Shown here piece after piece: positions 40,933-49,356 of a DNA stretch of 64,000 bases. A program made the position numbers and the translations under genes. A model generated the notes under the pieces. The model was not told where the DNA came from, ran no database searches, and saw only the letters and a program-made list of their open reading frames with translations. Source of the DNA: Nocardia transvalensis (GTDB lineage Bacteria > Actinomycetota > Actinomycetes > Mycobacteriales > Mycobacteriaceae); NCBI RefSeq assembly GCF_015477765.1, contig NZ_JADLQQ010000013.1, positions 1 through 64,000 of the forward strand, in the 5' to 3' direction. Position 1 is the stretch's first letter, and each line of letters starts with the position of its first letter.

Positions 40933-42714
40933 ATGGCGATGCAAGTGGCCGATCATGTGGTGCAGCGGCTACGAGAGTGGGGTGTGGAGCAGGTCTTCGG
41001 CTATCCGGGCGACGGGATCAACGGGCTGGTCGCCGCGTTCGGGCGGGCCGACAACCAGCCGCGCTTCGTCCAGGCCCGTCACGAGGAGATGGCGGCCTTC
41101 GAGGCGACCGGCTATGCCAAGTTCAGCGGCAAGGTGGGCGTGTGCACCGCGACCTCGGGTCCGGGCGCGATCCACCTGCTCAACGGTCTCTATGACGCCA
41201 AACTCGACCACGTCCCGGTGGTGGCGATCGTGGGCCAGACCGCCCGCAGCGCGATGGGTGGCAGCTATCAGCAGGAGGTCGACCTGCAGTCGCTGTTCAA
41301 GGACGTGGCCTCGGACTATCTGGTGGAGGTGAACGTCTCCAGTCAGCTGCCCAATGCGCTGGACCGCGCCTTTCGGACGGCTATGACCCGGCACTCGCCG
41401 ACCGCGTTGATCATCCCCTCCGATCTGCAGGAGGAGGAGTATCAGCCCCCGCAGCACGAATTCAAGCAGGTGCCGTCCAGCCCGCCCGGCGCCCTGGCCT
41501 CGACCACCGTCCCGCCACAGTCGGAGATCCAGCGGGCGGCCGAAGTGATCAACGCCGGTAGCAAGGTCGCGATCCTGGTCGGACAGGGCGCCCGCGAGGC
41601 GGCCGAGCAGGTGGTGCAGGTGGCCGAGCTGACCGGTGCCGGCGTCGCGAAGGCACTGCTGGGCAAGGATGTGCTACCCGACGACCTGCCGTTCGTCACC
41701 GGGCCGATCGGACTGCTCGGCAGCCGGCCCAGCTACGAAATGATGCGCGACTGCGACACTTTGCTCATCGTCGGCTCGAATTTTCCCTATGCTCAATTCC
41801 TTCCGGAGTTCGGCCAGGCGCGCGCCGTGCAGATCGACCTGGACGGCACCATGATCGGCATGCGCTACCCGACCGAGGTGAATCTGGTCGGAAACTCGAA
41901 AGCCACACTGGAGCAACTCATTCCGCTGTTGCAGCGCAAGGACGACAGGTCCTGGCGGCAGCAGGTGGAGACGAATATCGAGCACTGGTGGCAGACCATC
42001 GAGCATCAGTCGATGCTCGAGGCCAAGCCGGTGAATCCGATGCGGGTGGTGTGGGAGCTGTCCCAGCAGATCCCCGAAAACACCATCGTCACAGCGGATT
42101 CCGGCTCCGCAGCCAACTGGTATGCGCGTTGTCTGCGGTTCCGTGGACAGATGCGCGGCTCGCTGTCGGGCACCTTGGCCACCATGGGCCCCGGTGTCCC
42201 GTATGCGATCGGTGCGAAATTCGCCCGGCCCGACCGCCCGGCCATCGCCCTGGTCGGCGACGGTGCGATGCAGATGAACGGCCTGGCCGAGCTGATGACC
42301 ATCGCCCGCTACCGCCACCTGTGGTCCGACCCGCGGCTGATCGTGTGCGTGCTGCACAACAACGACCTCAACCAGGTCACCTGGGAGCTGCGCGCGATGG
42401 GCGGGGCGCCGAAATTCGAAGAGTCCCAGACCCTTCCGGACGTGTCCTACGCCGACCTGGCACGCTGCTTCGGATTGAACGCGGTGTCGGTGGAGGACCC
42501 GAACGAACTGGCCGACGCCTGGCGGCTGGCGCTGTCGGCGGATCGGCCGACGGTGCTGGATGTGCGCACCGATCCGGAGGTCCCGCCGATCCCGCCGCAC
42601 GCCACCTACGAGCAGATCAAGGAGATGGGCAAGGCGATCCTGCACGGCGATCCCGACGCCTGGCATCTGATGCTGCAGGGCGCCAAGACCAAGGCTCAGG
42701 AGTTCCGGCCCTGA
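40933..42714 (+). CDS. ThDP-dependent pyruvate oxidase/dehydrogenase-like enzyme
   Basis: This 593-residue enzyme has the complete three-domain plan. The pyrimidine domain has the catalytic Glu in QARHEEMAAFEATGYAKF and the acetolactate-synthase-like TSGPGAIHLLNGLYDAK. The central domain includes AILVGQGA. The diphosphate domain has LVGDGAMQMNGLAELMTIA and Asn in VLHNNDLNQVTWE. The best fit is the PoxB/pyruvate oxidase group, which decarboxylates pyruvate to acetate with FAD and quinone, although other acyl substrates are possible. GAGGAG precedes ATG 40933. Unlike the enzyme at 23213-26416, all motifs of a single unit are intact. Confidence 0.85.
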   Translation: MAMQVADHVVQRLREWGVEQVFGYPGDGINGLVAAFGRADNQPRFVQARHEEMAAFEATGYAKFSGKVGVCTATSGPGAIHLLNGLYDAKLDHVPVVAIVGQTARSAMGGSYQQEVDLQSLFKDVASDYLVEVNVSSQLPNALDRAFRTAMTRHSPTALIIPSDLQEEEYQPPQHEFKQVPSSPPGALASTTVPPQSEIQRAAEVINAGSKVAILVGQGAREAAEQVVQVAELTGAGVAKALLGKDVLPDDLPFVTGPIGLLGSRPSYEMMRDCDTLLIVGSNFPYAQFLPEFGQARAVQIDLDGTMIGMRYPTEVNLVGNSKATLEQLIPLLQRKDDRSWRQQVETNIEHWWQTIEHQSMLEAKPVNPMRVVWELSQQIPENTIVTADSGSAANWYARCLRFRGQMRGSLSGTLATMGPGVPYAIGAKFARPDRPAIALVGDGAMQMNGLAELMTIARYRHLWSDPRLIVCVLHNNDLNQVTWELRAMGGAPKFEESQTLPDVSYADLARCFGLNAVSVEDPNELADAWRLALSADRPTVLDVRTDPEVPPIPPHATYEQIKEMGKAILHGDPDAWHLMLQGAKTKAQEFRP

Positions 42715-43050
42715 TCACTCGGGACTGACGACCTCCACATCGGCACTCACATCGGCGACCGAGCTCGGCGTCCACTCCGTGAACGGTGGACGCCCCGACT
42801 CGATGCGCCGCGACGGCCGGTTCTCGATCACCCGATCCTCGGGGGAGCAGATCCGTCTGCCGCATCGGGGCGCGCGCGTTGCTTGATCACCGATCGTCGG
42901 GTACTCGATCCCGTCGAGCAGACACCTGCCGCAGACCCGATACGGCAGGTCGACATCATCGGCGTAATCCACGTTGTGTGCCAGCCACCAGCACGCCGCA
43001 ACCACCGCTGCGATGAGCAGCACCGAGATCACGGCGGACAGCACGACCAT
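42715..43050 (-). CDS. Small membrane-anchored protein with Cys pairs
   Basis: The 111-residue product starts with a single membrane helix (MVVLSAVISVLLIAAVVAAC) after no N-terminal extension. A soluble part follows with CGRC and, about 25 residues later, CGRRIC, which may bind zinc or form disulfides. The C-terminal half is polar and Pro/Ser-rich. GGGAGGG upstream supports ATG 43050. I do not recognise a family. The stop abuts that of the pyruvate-oxidase-like gene, with which it is convergent. Confidence 0.6.
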   Translation of the reverse strand: MVVLSAVISVLLIAAVVAACWWLAHNVDYADDVDLPYRVCGRCLLDGIEYPTIGDQATRAPRCGRRICSPEDRVIENRPSRRIESGRPPFTEWTPSSVADVSADVEVVSPE

Positions 43051-43388
43051 TGGCCCTCCCGTTGCCGTTGCGCATCCCCGGGCGCAGATACCGCGTCGTA
43101 TGAAACTTCTTCTCAGGTTGGTAGCGGCGGAACCTCCCCTCCCCGCCGCACACTCATCCACCTGCATCGTCCCTCTTCGGAGCAGGTCGGAACAAGTGCC
43201 AGTCGGGCGATCAGCGTTTAGTGAAACTCAATGATGTGTGCGCGGAAGGGGCCTGAGGTCGCCGAATTCGTTAGTTTATGTCAACCTATGACACGTCGCT
43301 GAGCGTTTGCAGGATTGGCGAACAACAGTGTTCGTACTGGTCAGCGGCGCCACCGGAATCTGCCGGAGCGCCGTGCGTTGACCTGGAT
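43051..43388. other. Intergenic stretch between divergent genes
   Basis: These ~340 bases hold the promoters of the small membrane protein (minus) and the LLM oxidoreductase (plus). The stretch around 43270-43290 is AT-richer (GTTAGTTTATGTCAACCTATG) and a reasonable promoter site for the plus gene. No RNA gene, strong dyad or credible small gene was seen. Confidence 0.4.
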
Positions 43389-44396
43389 ATGAGTTCATTT
43401 CGCTCGGTCCGGTTCTCGATCCTGGACCGGTCCAGGGTCCGGCAAGGGCAGAGCCATCCGGCGGCATTGGCCGAAACCGTCGAGTTCGCGCGGCTGGCCG
43501 AGCAATGGGGATTTCACCGATTCTGGGTCTCCGAGCACCACAGCGTGCCGGGCGTGGCCGGATCGGCGCCGACCGTGCTGGCCGCCGCCGTGGCCGCGGC
43601 GACCGACCGGATCCGGGTCGGCACCGGCGGGGTGATGCTGCCCAATCATCAGCCGCTGGTGGTGGCCGAGCAGTTCGGCGTGCTGGAGTCGCTGTTTCCC
43701 GGGCGGATCGATATGGGTCTGGGCCGGTCGGTGGGGTTCACCGGCGGGGTCCGGCGCGCCCTCGGGCACGACAAGGGCGATGCGGACGATTTCGATGCCC
43801 AGCTCGCGGAACTGCTCGACTACTTCACCCGCGGTCGCGACGGTGTGCATGCCTGGCCCGCCGAGGGGCTGCGGGTTCCGGCCTTTCTGCTGGCGATCGG
43901 GTCGGGCGCCGAGCGGGCGGCCCGGTTCGGGCTGCCACTGGTGATCGCGGCCACACACGGCGAGGAGGCGATGGTGACGGCGATCGAGCAGTACCGCGCG
44001 CAGTTTCGTCCCACGGTGTGGGGCACCGAACCCTACGTGATGGTCTCGGGCAGCATCGTGATCGCCGATACGACCGAGCAGGCGCGCCGGCTGCTGATGC
44101 CCGAGGCGTGGTCGGCCGCCTACTCCCGCACCCGCGGCGAATTCCCCGCGCTGGTGCCGCCCGACGCGATCCACCCCGAGACCATGTCCGACCGCGAACG
44201 CCGCATCTTCGACGAAGCCATGCGCGGCCATATCCACGGCTCCGAAGCCACGGTCGCCGAGGCCCTCGACCACCTTGTCACCCGCACCGGCGCGGACGAA
44301 ATCCTCGTCCACACCAGCACTTACGATCGCGGCGCCCGCCTCGAATCCCACCGCCGCCTCGCCCGCCTGGCCGCGCTCACCCCTGTCCCTGTGTGA
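43389..44396 (+). CDS. LLM-class (luciferase-like) flavin oxidoreductase
   Basis: This 335-residue TIM-barrel oxidoreductase resembles the MsnO8-like group: FRFWVSEHHSVPGVAGSAPT-type first strands (RFWVSEHHSVPGVAGSAPT), IRVGTGGVMLPNHQPLVVAE, RIDMGLGRSVGF and a C-terminal DEILVHTSTYD. It should use FMN or F420 to oxidise a small molecule. ATG 43389 begins the domain, but the ribosome site is weak, and an upstream start in the same frame (43278) cannot be ruled out. Its end overlaps the convergent GT39 gene by 20 bases. Confidence 0.83.
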   Translation: MSSFRSVRFSILDRSRVRQGQSHPAALAETVEFARLAEQWGFHRFWVSEHHSVPGVAGSAPTVLAAAVAAATDRIRVGTGGVMLPNHQPLVVAEQFGVLESLFPGRIDMGLGRSVGFTGGVRRALGHDKGDADDFDAQLAELLDYFTRGRDGVHAWPAEGLRVPAFLLAIGSGAERAARFGLPLVIAATHGEEAMVTAIEQYRAQFRPTVWGTEPYVMVSGSIVIADTTEQARRLLMPEAWSAAYSRTRGEFPALVPPDAIHPETMSDRERRIFDEAMRGHIHGSEATVAEALDHLVTRTGADEILVHTSTYDRGARLESHRRLARLAALTPVPV

Positions 44397-46299
44397 GCGG
44401 TTCGGTGAGGTCGTAGACGGTGGTGCCGCCGACGGTGTGGGAGCGGAAGTGGGATCGGACCCAGGCGGTGATCTCCGTCCCGGGCCCGGAGCCGCGGTGG
44501 GGGCCGTCACCGGGGAGGAAGTAGTGGATCTCGCCCGCGGCGACATATTGCTGGAACTGGGTCAGGGTCGGGAAATCGTCTCTGCCGCTGAAGCCGCCGA
44601 TCGCCATGATCGAGGTGCCGGTGGACAATTCGAGGCTCGCCGCGGAGTGCGCGCCCACTGTGGCTGCCGCCCAACGATTTCCGGCGTTCTTCAGCAGATT
44701 CTGGAGTTCGGTGTTGGTGCCGACGCTCGGCCCATCGAAGCCACCGTGCCCGGGAGGGGGAGCGTAACCCTCCGGCGCCGTGGGTGATCCGTCGCCCGGT
44801 GCACTCGCGCCGGGAGCGCCGTCCGGGTGTACGACTATGCCGGGGCCGCCCATGTCCCGGCCGGTCCGGGGGCCGGAGATCGGGAGGGTACCGTCGTGCG
44901 AGGTGGCCACGGTTTCGAGGGTGTAGGCGGTGGTACCGGCCAGGCCGACCAGCAAAGCGGCCGCGGTGACGGCGAAGGCCGAGCGCCGCAGCCGATGTGC
45001 GCCGAGGAGCAGGATCACCGCCACCATGATCGAACCGGCGAGCACGACCCATCGCAGCGCCGGGTACCAGTCGGGAGTTCGCTGCAACAGTACGAAGTTC
45101 CAGACACCGGTCGTTGCCACCATCGCACCGAGTACGCCCCGTGCCGCGAAATGGGCACGGCCGCGCCACAGTTCGACGGCCGAGATGCCGATCAGGGCGG
45201 CGATCGCGGGTGCGAGGGCGACCGTGTAGTACGGGTGCATGATGCCCTGCATGTAGCTGAACACCAGCCCTGTCACCACCAGCCACCCACCCCACAGGAT
45301 CAGGGCGGCACGGGTGCGTCCGGTTCTCGGGGTCCGCCGGGCGATCCACAGGCCCGCGGCCAGCCCGATCAGCGCCGCCGGGAGCAGCCACGAGATCTCG
45401 GTACCCATCGAATCGCCGAATAGCCGGGTAGGCCCGCTGGCCCCGCCGAAAGCGGCACCGCCGCTGCGTTTTCCGGAACCGCCGAGCACCCGATTGAGTC
45501 CGTTGTAGCCCAACGCCAACTGCAGCAGGCTGTTATCGGTGGATCCGCCGATATAGGGACGAGACGTGCTGGGCCACAATGCAATCAGAGCGACATACCA
45601 CCCGGCGGAGACGATCAGCGCGGCACCGGCGCCGATCAGCTTCCCGATCCGCTGCCGCCAGCCGATCGGCGCCGCGATCAGGAACACCAGACCGAATGCG
45701 GGCAGTACCAGAAGCGCCTGCATCATCTTGGTGAGGAATCCGAACCCGACGGCGACCCCTGCCAGTGCCAGCCACCGGCCACTGCCGTTCTCCGTCGCCC
45801 GCACCGTGCAGTACGCGGCCACGACCAGCAGCAGCACCAGCAGCGCGTCCGGATTGTTGAACCGGAACATCAAGGCCGCCACGGGTGTGAGCGCCAGCAC
45901 ACCACCGGCCAGGAATCCGGCGGCCGGTCCGCTCCAGCGTCGCACGGCCGCGTACACCAGCCCGACCGACGCCACTCCCATGAGCGCTTCCGGCAGCAGC
46001 ATCGACCAGGAACCGAAACCGAACAACCGCCCCGACAGCGCCATCACCCACAGGGCGGCGGGGGGCTTGTCGACGGTGATGGCGTTTCCGGCGTCCAGGG
46101 ATCCGAACAGCAGCGCCTTCCAGCTCTGCGTCCCGGCCTGCACCGCGGCCGCGTAATACTCGTTGGCCCACCCGTTTCGGCTCAATCCCCACAGGTAGAC
46201 GACGGCCGTCGCCGGCAGCAGTGTCCACAGCGCGGTTGTCCGGGCCTTTCGCTCCAGGAACCGCGGTTTTCCAGGCGATTCGCGATTTCCGGCGCTCAT
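44377..46299 (-). CDS. GT39-family membrane glycosyltransferase (paralogue 1)
   Basis: This 640-residue polytopic protein is of the ArnT/PMT type. After the first helix comes the extracytoplasmic loop NGWANEYYAAAVQAG and AITVDKPPAALWVMALSGRL, as in YkcB-like transferases that use a lipid-linked sugar. PVAALMFRFNNPDALL is the second family stretch. About ten helices follow, then a C-terminal extracytoplasmic domain of ~190 residues (APGASAPGDGSPTAPEG, ELQNLLKNAGNRWAAATVG). The sugar and acceptor are unknown. It is clearly paralogous to the protein at 46415-48370, with tRNA-Gly between them. Confidence 0.85.
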   Translation of the reverse strand: MSAGNRESPGKPRFLERKARTTALWTLLPATAVVYLWGLSRNGWANEYYAAAVQAGTQSWKALLFGSLDAGNAITVDKPPAALWVMALSGRLFGFGSWSMLLPEALMGVASVGLVYAAVRRWSGPAAGFLAGGVLALTPVAALMFRFNNPDALLVLLLVVAAYCTVRATENGSGRWLALAGVAVGFGFLTKMMQALLVLPAFGLVFLIAAPIGWRQRIGKLIGAGAALIVSAGWYVALIALWPSTSRPYIGGSTDNSLLQLALGYNGLNRVLGGSGKRSGGAAFGGASGPTRLFGDSMGTEISWLLPAALIGLAAGLWIARRTPRTGRTRAALILWGGWLVVTGLVFSYMQGIMHPYYTVALAPAIAALIGISAVELWRGRAHFAARGVLGAMVATTGVWNFVLLQRTPDWYPALRWVVLAGSIMVAVILLLGAHRLRRSAFAVTAAALLVGLAGTTAYTLETVATSHDGTLPISGPRTGRDMGGPGIVVHPDGAPGASAPGDGSPTAPEGYAPPPGHGGFDGPSVGTNTELQNLLKNAGNRWAAATVGAHSAASLELSTGTSIMAIGGFSGRDDFPTLTQFQQYVAAGEIHYFLPGDGPHRGSGPGTEITAWVRSHFRSHTVGGTTVYDLTEPLTQGQG

Positions 46300-46334
46300 C
46301 GGCTATTGTTTTCTTTCGCCGCCGCGTGGCGGAT

Positions 46335-46410
46335 GCGGATGTAGCGCAGTTGGTAGCGCATCACCTTGCCAAGGTGAGGGTCGCGGGTTCGAATCCCGTC
46401 ATCCGCTCCA
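46335..46410 (+). tRNA. tRNA-Gly (anticodon GCC)
   Basis: The cloverleaf is complete. The acceptor stem GCGGATG pairs with CATCCGC. The D-arm is GCGC-AGTTGGTA-GCGC. The anticodon stem TCACC/GGTGA holds loop TTGCCAA with anticodon GCC. The T-arm is GCGGG-TTCGAAT-CCCGT. Discriminator T and an encoded CCA end at 46410. It reads GGC/GGT glycine codons. It lies between two GT39 genes on the other strand, the next ending five bases after CCA. Confidence 0.97.
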
Positions 46411-46414
46411 TACA

Positions 46415-48370
46415 TCATTGGGGTGAGCTCAGCTCGTAGAGCGTGACGCCGTCGATGGTCCGGGCTGGGAATGTGGCGCGGACCCAGGCCGCGATCTTTT
46501 CCGCCTGGTCGCTGCCGCCGGAGGCGGTGCCGCGCAGACCGCCCAACATCCTCATCCGAGCGTCGATGAAGTAGTGGACCTTGTGCTGCGCGACGAAGGC
46601 TCGGAACTGTTCCAGCGTGGGAGCCGGGTCGGTGCCGTTGTAGCCGCCGATCGCCATGACCGGGTCGCTGGTGGCCAACTGGTAGGTGGCGGCGTTATTG
46701 GAACCGACGGTGGCCGCGACCCAGGTGTAGTCCGACGCGTTCTCCTCCAGCGCTGCAACGATATTCGGGCCCGGCTCCGCGGCACCCAGTATGAGGCCCA
46801 TCGGAGCACCGCCACCCATGAGGACACCGCCGGGCGGATTGGCGCCGGTTCCGCCTTTGCCCGGATGCATGTGCCGGGGCCATCCGGCTCCGGGCGGACC
46901 GGCGGTGGGAATGGCACCGCCGTGCGAACCGGTCACCGTCGCAAGCGAATAGGCGGTCGGGGCCGCCAGCCCGGTGACTACCGCGGCCGCCGCGGCACCG
47001 AGGGCCAGCGCCCTGGGCAGCCGCCCGATCCCCAGCATCAGCACCGCCGTGATCGCCCCGGCGACGGCGATCACCGGCGCCAGCCACGGCATCCAGTCGG
47101 GTGTGCGCCGCAGCAGCACGCAAGCCGTCACCACCGTCAGCACGGTCACACTCGCCAGCACACCGGCGGCCCGAATATCGCGGCGCCGCTGCCACATCAG
47201 GGCCGCCCCGATGCCCACGAGTCCACCGACCGCGGGCGCCAAGGCCACCGTGTAATAGGGGTGCAGAATCCCGTTGGCAAAGCTGAACACAGCGCCGGTG
47301 ACCCCCAGCCACCCCAGCCACAGCACCAACGCGGCCCGTGTCGCATCGGTCCGCCGCGCGCGGCGCACCACCCACAGCCCGGCGATCCCCAGGACCACCG
47401 CCGCGGGAAGGAGCCAGGCGATCTGGCCGCCCATCTGGTCGCCGAACAATCGGCCCCACCCGGCATCGAAATTCGTATTGCCCAGCCCGCCCGTCTCCTT
47501 GCCGGTGAGCCGCCCGAATCCGTTGTAGCCCAACATCAGTTCGAGCACGCTGTTGTGCTGCGAACCACCGATGTAAGGCCGGGAATCGGCGGGCCACAGC
47601 GCGACCAGCACCGGATACCAGCCCGCCGACACCACCACGGCGAAGACGGCGGAAACCGACCGGAGCAGCCGGGTACGCCAGGATGCCTGTGCCGCAATCA
47701 GATACACCACCGCGACGGCGGGCAGCACCAGAAACGCCTGCATCATCTTCGCCAGGAATCCGAATCCGATCGCCACCCCGGCCAGCGGTAACCACCATGC
47801 GGCGGCGTCTTTCTCGATCGCCCGCAGCACGCAGTAGGCCGCCACGGTCAGCAGCAGCACCAGCAGCGCATCCGGATTGTCGTAGCGAAACATCAACGCG
47901 GCCACCGGGGTCACTGCCAGCACCGCCCCGGCGAGCAGTCCCGCCCCGTGCCCGGCGACCCGCCGCACCGACGCGTACAACACCGCAACCGCCGCAACAC
48001 CTTCCAGCGCTTGCGGCACCAGCAGGCTCCAGGCGTTGAATCCGAACAGCCGCGCGGAGACGTCCATCACCCACAGCGCACCGGGGGTCTTGTCCACGGT
48101 GATCGCATTCGCCGCATCGCTGGAGCCGAACAGCATCGCCTTCCAACTCGTGGCCCCCGCCTGCACCGCCGCCGCATAGAACTGATTGGCCCACCCACCG
48201 GACCCCAGCCCCCACAGATACATCACCGCGGTCCCCACCAGCAGCGCCACCAGCGACAGCGCGCGCCACCTCCGGCGATCCCGACCTCCGGCAGGTGCGG
48301 CGGATGCGACAGCAGGTTCCAGCAGGGTCGAAGTCACCTCACCGATGGTGGAGCCGATACGTGGGTTCAT
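46415..48370 (-). CDS. GT39-family membrane glycosyltransferase (paralogue 2)
   Basis: This 651-residue relative of the GT39 protein at 44377-46299 has the same order: GWANQFYAAAVQAGATSWK, AITVDKTPGALWVMDVSARL, PVAALMFRYDNPDALLVLL, about ten helices, then an extracytoplasmic C-terminal domain with a Gly/Pro/His-rich stretch (GWPRHMHPGKGGTGANPPGG) and EENASDYTWVAATVGSNNAA. Pro replaces Pro-Pro in the VDKPP motif (VDKTP), a visible difference. It starts at ATG 48370 or at GTG 48421. Neither has a strong ribosome site. The product is probably a cell-envelope glycan or glycoprotein. Confidence 0.83.
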   Translation of the reverse strand: MNPRIGSTIGEVTSTLLEPAVASAAPAGGRDRRRWRALSLVALLVGTAVMYLWGLGSGGWANQFYAAAVQAGATSWKAMLFGSSDAANAITVDKTPGALWVMDVSARLFGFNAWSLLVPQALEGVAAVAVLYASVRRVAGHGAGLLAGAVLAVTPVAALMFRYDNPDALLVLLLTVAAYCVLRAIEKDAAAWWLPLAGVAIGFGFLAKMMQAFLVLPAVAVVYLIAAQASWRTRLLRSVSAVFAVVVSAGWYPVLVALWPADSRPYIGGSQHNSVLELMLGYNGFGRLTGKETGGLGNTNFDAGWGRLFGDQMGGQIAWLLPAAVVLGIAGLWVVRRARRTDATRAALVLWLGWLGVTGAVFSFANGILHPYYTVALAPAVGGLVGIGAALMWQRRRDIRAAGVLASVTVLTVVTACVLLRRTPDWMPWLAPVIAVAGAITAVLMLGIGRLPRALALGAAAAAVVTGLAAPTAYSLATVTGSHGGAIPTAGPPGAGWPRHMHPGKGGTGANPPGGVLMGGGAPMGLILGAAEPGPNIVAALEENASDYTWVAATVGSNNAATYQLATSDPVMAIGGYNGTDPAPTLEQFRAFVAQHKVHYFIDARMRMLGGLRGTASGGSDQAEKIAAWVRATFPARTIDGVTLYELSSPQ

Positions 48371-48445
48371 CCTGTGCCCAGGCTGTGCGTCTCCTGGGAG
48401 CGGCGCCGGTCCGCCGCTCACTGGCCGCGACTCGGGCTGCTCGAG

Positions 48446-49213
48446 TCAGCCCGCTGCCACCAGATCGCGTCCGACGTTGGCGGCCGTTTCCTGCAGGAGC
48501 GGGATGACCTTGTCCATGTCCAGGCCGGAGACGCGGGTCTGCGGGCCGCTGATCGAGATGGCGGCGCGGGTGGGGGCGTTCGGAATGGCCACAGCGAAAC
48601 AGCGGACGCCGAGTTCCTGTTCGCCGTCGTCGAGGGCGTAGCCCTGGATGCGGATGCGGTCGATCTCGGTGCGCATGACGGCCGGGTCGGTGATGGTGTG
48701 GGTGGTGCGCGGGCTCATCGAGATCCGCGCGAGAATGCGGTCGGTCTCCTCGGGCGGCAGGGTCGCCAGGACCGCCTTGCCGACGGCGGTGCAGTGCAGA
48801 TCCACTCGCTGACCGACCTCGGTGAACATGCGCATGGCGTGTGGGGAGGGCACCTGGGCGACATACACCACCTGATCGCCGTCGAGCACCGCCATATTGG
48901 AGGTCTCCCCGGTGAGATCGCGCAGCCGGGTCAGATGCGGGCGGGCCGAGGCGCCCAGCACCCGGCTGGCGGTCTCACCGAGCCGAATCAGCCTGGGGCC
49001 CAAAGCATATCGCCGAGACGGCTGCTGGCGGATATAGCCGCCGGAGATGAGGGTGCGCAGGAGCCGGTGAATGGTGGGCTGCGGCAGCCCGGACGCCTCC
49101 GCGAGCTGGGACAGCGTCGCCTCTCCCCCGGCGTCCGCGACGAGTTCCAGCAATTCGAAGGCGCGATCGACGGACTGCACCCCACCGCCTGCCCGCGAAC
49201 GCGATTCGGTCAC
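48446..49213 (-). CDS. IclR-family regulator of purine catabolism (AllR-like)
   Basis: The 255-residue protein has the IclR winged helix at the N-terminus (FELLELVADAGGEATLSQLA, GLPQPTIHRLLRTLISGGYI) and the GAF-like effector domain (LHCTAVGKAVLATLPPEE, YALDDGEQELGVRCFAVAIP). The position beside a urate permease/uricase operon, and TTCCG-N5-CGGAA sites upstream of its own gene and between the two purine operons, suggest it is the local repressor sensing a purine breakdown product such as allantoate or glyoxylate. GTG 49213 follows GAAGGAAGGA. Longer readings would cross the permease gene. Confidence 0.83.
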   Translation of the reverse strand: MTESRSRAGGGVQSVDRAFELLELVADAGGEATLSQLAEASGLPQPTIHRLLRTLISGGYIRQQPSRRYALGPRLIRLGETASRVLGASARPHLTRLRDLTGETSNMAVLDGDQVVYVAQVPSPHAMRMFTEVGQRVDLHCTAVGKAVLATLPPEETDRILARISMSPRTTHTITDPAVMRTEIDRIRIQGYALDDGEQELGVRCFAVAIPNAPTRAAISISGPQTRVSGLDMDKVIPLLQETAANVGRDLVAAG

Positions 49214-49262
49214 GGCGATCCTTCCTTCGTGGGTCGATGTGCCCACCATCATCGCAGCCTCA

Positions 49263-49277
49263 TTCCGCTCTACGGAA
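49263..49277. promoter_or_regulatory. Candidate IclR operator TTCCG-N5-CGGAA (site 1)
   Basis: This is a perfect palindrome, TTCCGCTCTACGGAA, 50-64 bases upstream of the IclR gene start. It is the best copy of a word repeated in the control region of the divergent purine operons, so it probably mediates autoregulation. Confidence 0.6.
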
Positions 49278-49298
49278 GTTCGTATCGTGGAAGTTTGC

Positions 49299-49313
49299 TT
49301 CGATGATACGGAA
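49299..49313. promoter_or_regulatory. Candidate IclR operator (site 2)
   Basis: TTCGATGATACGGAA has a perfect right half and three of five positions of the left half of the TTCCG-N5-CGGAA word. It lies 36 bases from site 1 between the IclR gene and the end of the permease gene, consistent with two dimers bound upstream of the regulator gene. Confidence 0.5.
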
Positions 49314-49356
49314 GGCTCCGGCCGAAAGCCGCCGGACCCCGCGACGGAGGAGCGTG

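Noticed and set aside
40933..42714. Second ThDP enzyme as a partner of cluster 2
   Set aside because: It is complete by itself, lies beyond unrelated genes, and is divergent from a TetR/DDN pair. Its motifs fit pyruvate oxidase-like metabolism.
46335..46410. tRNA-Gly as an attachment site of an integrated element
   Set aside because: No integrase gene or repeated tRNA 3-prime end was found nearby, and both flanks are ordinary chromosomal GT39 genes.
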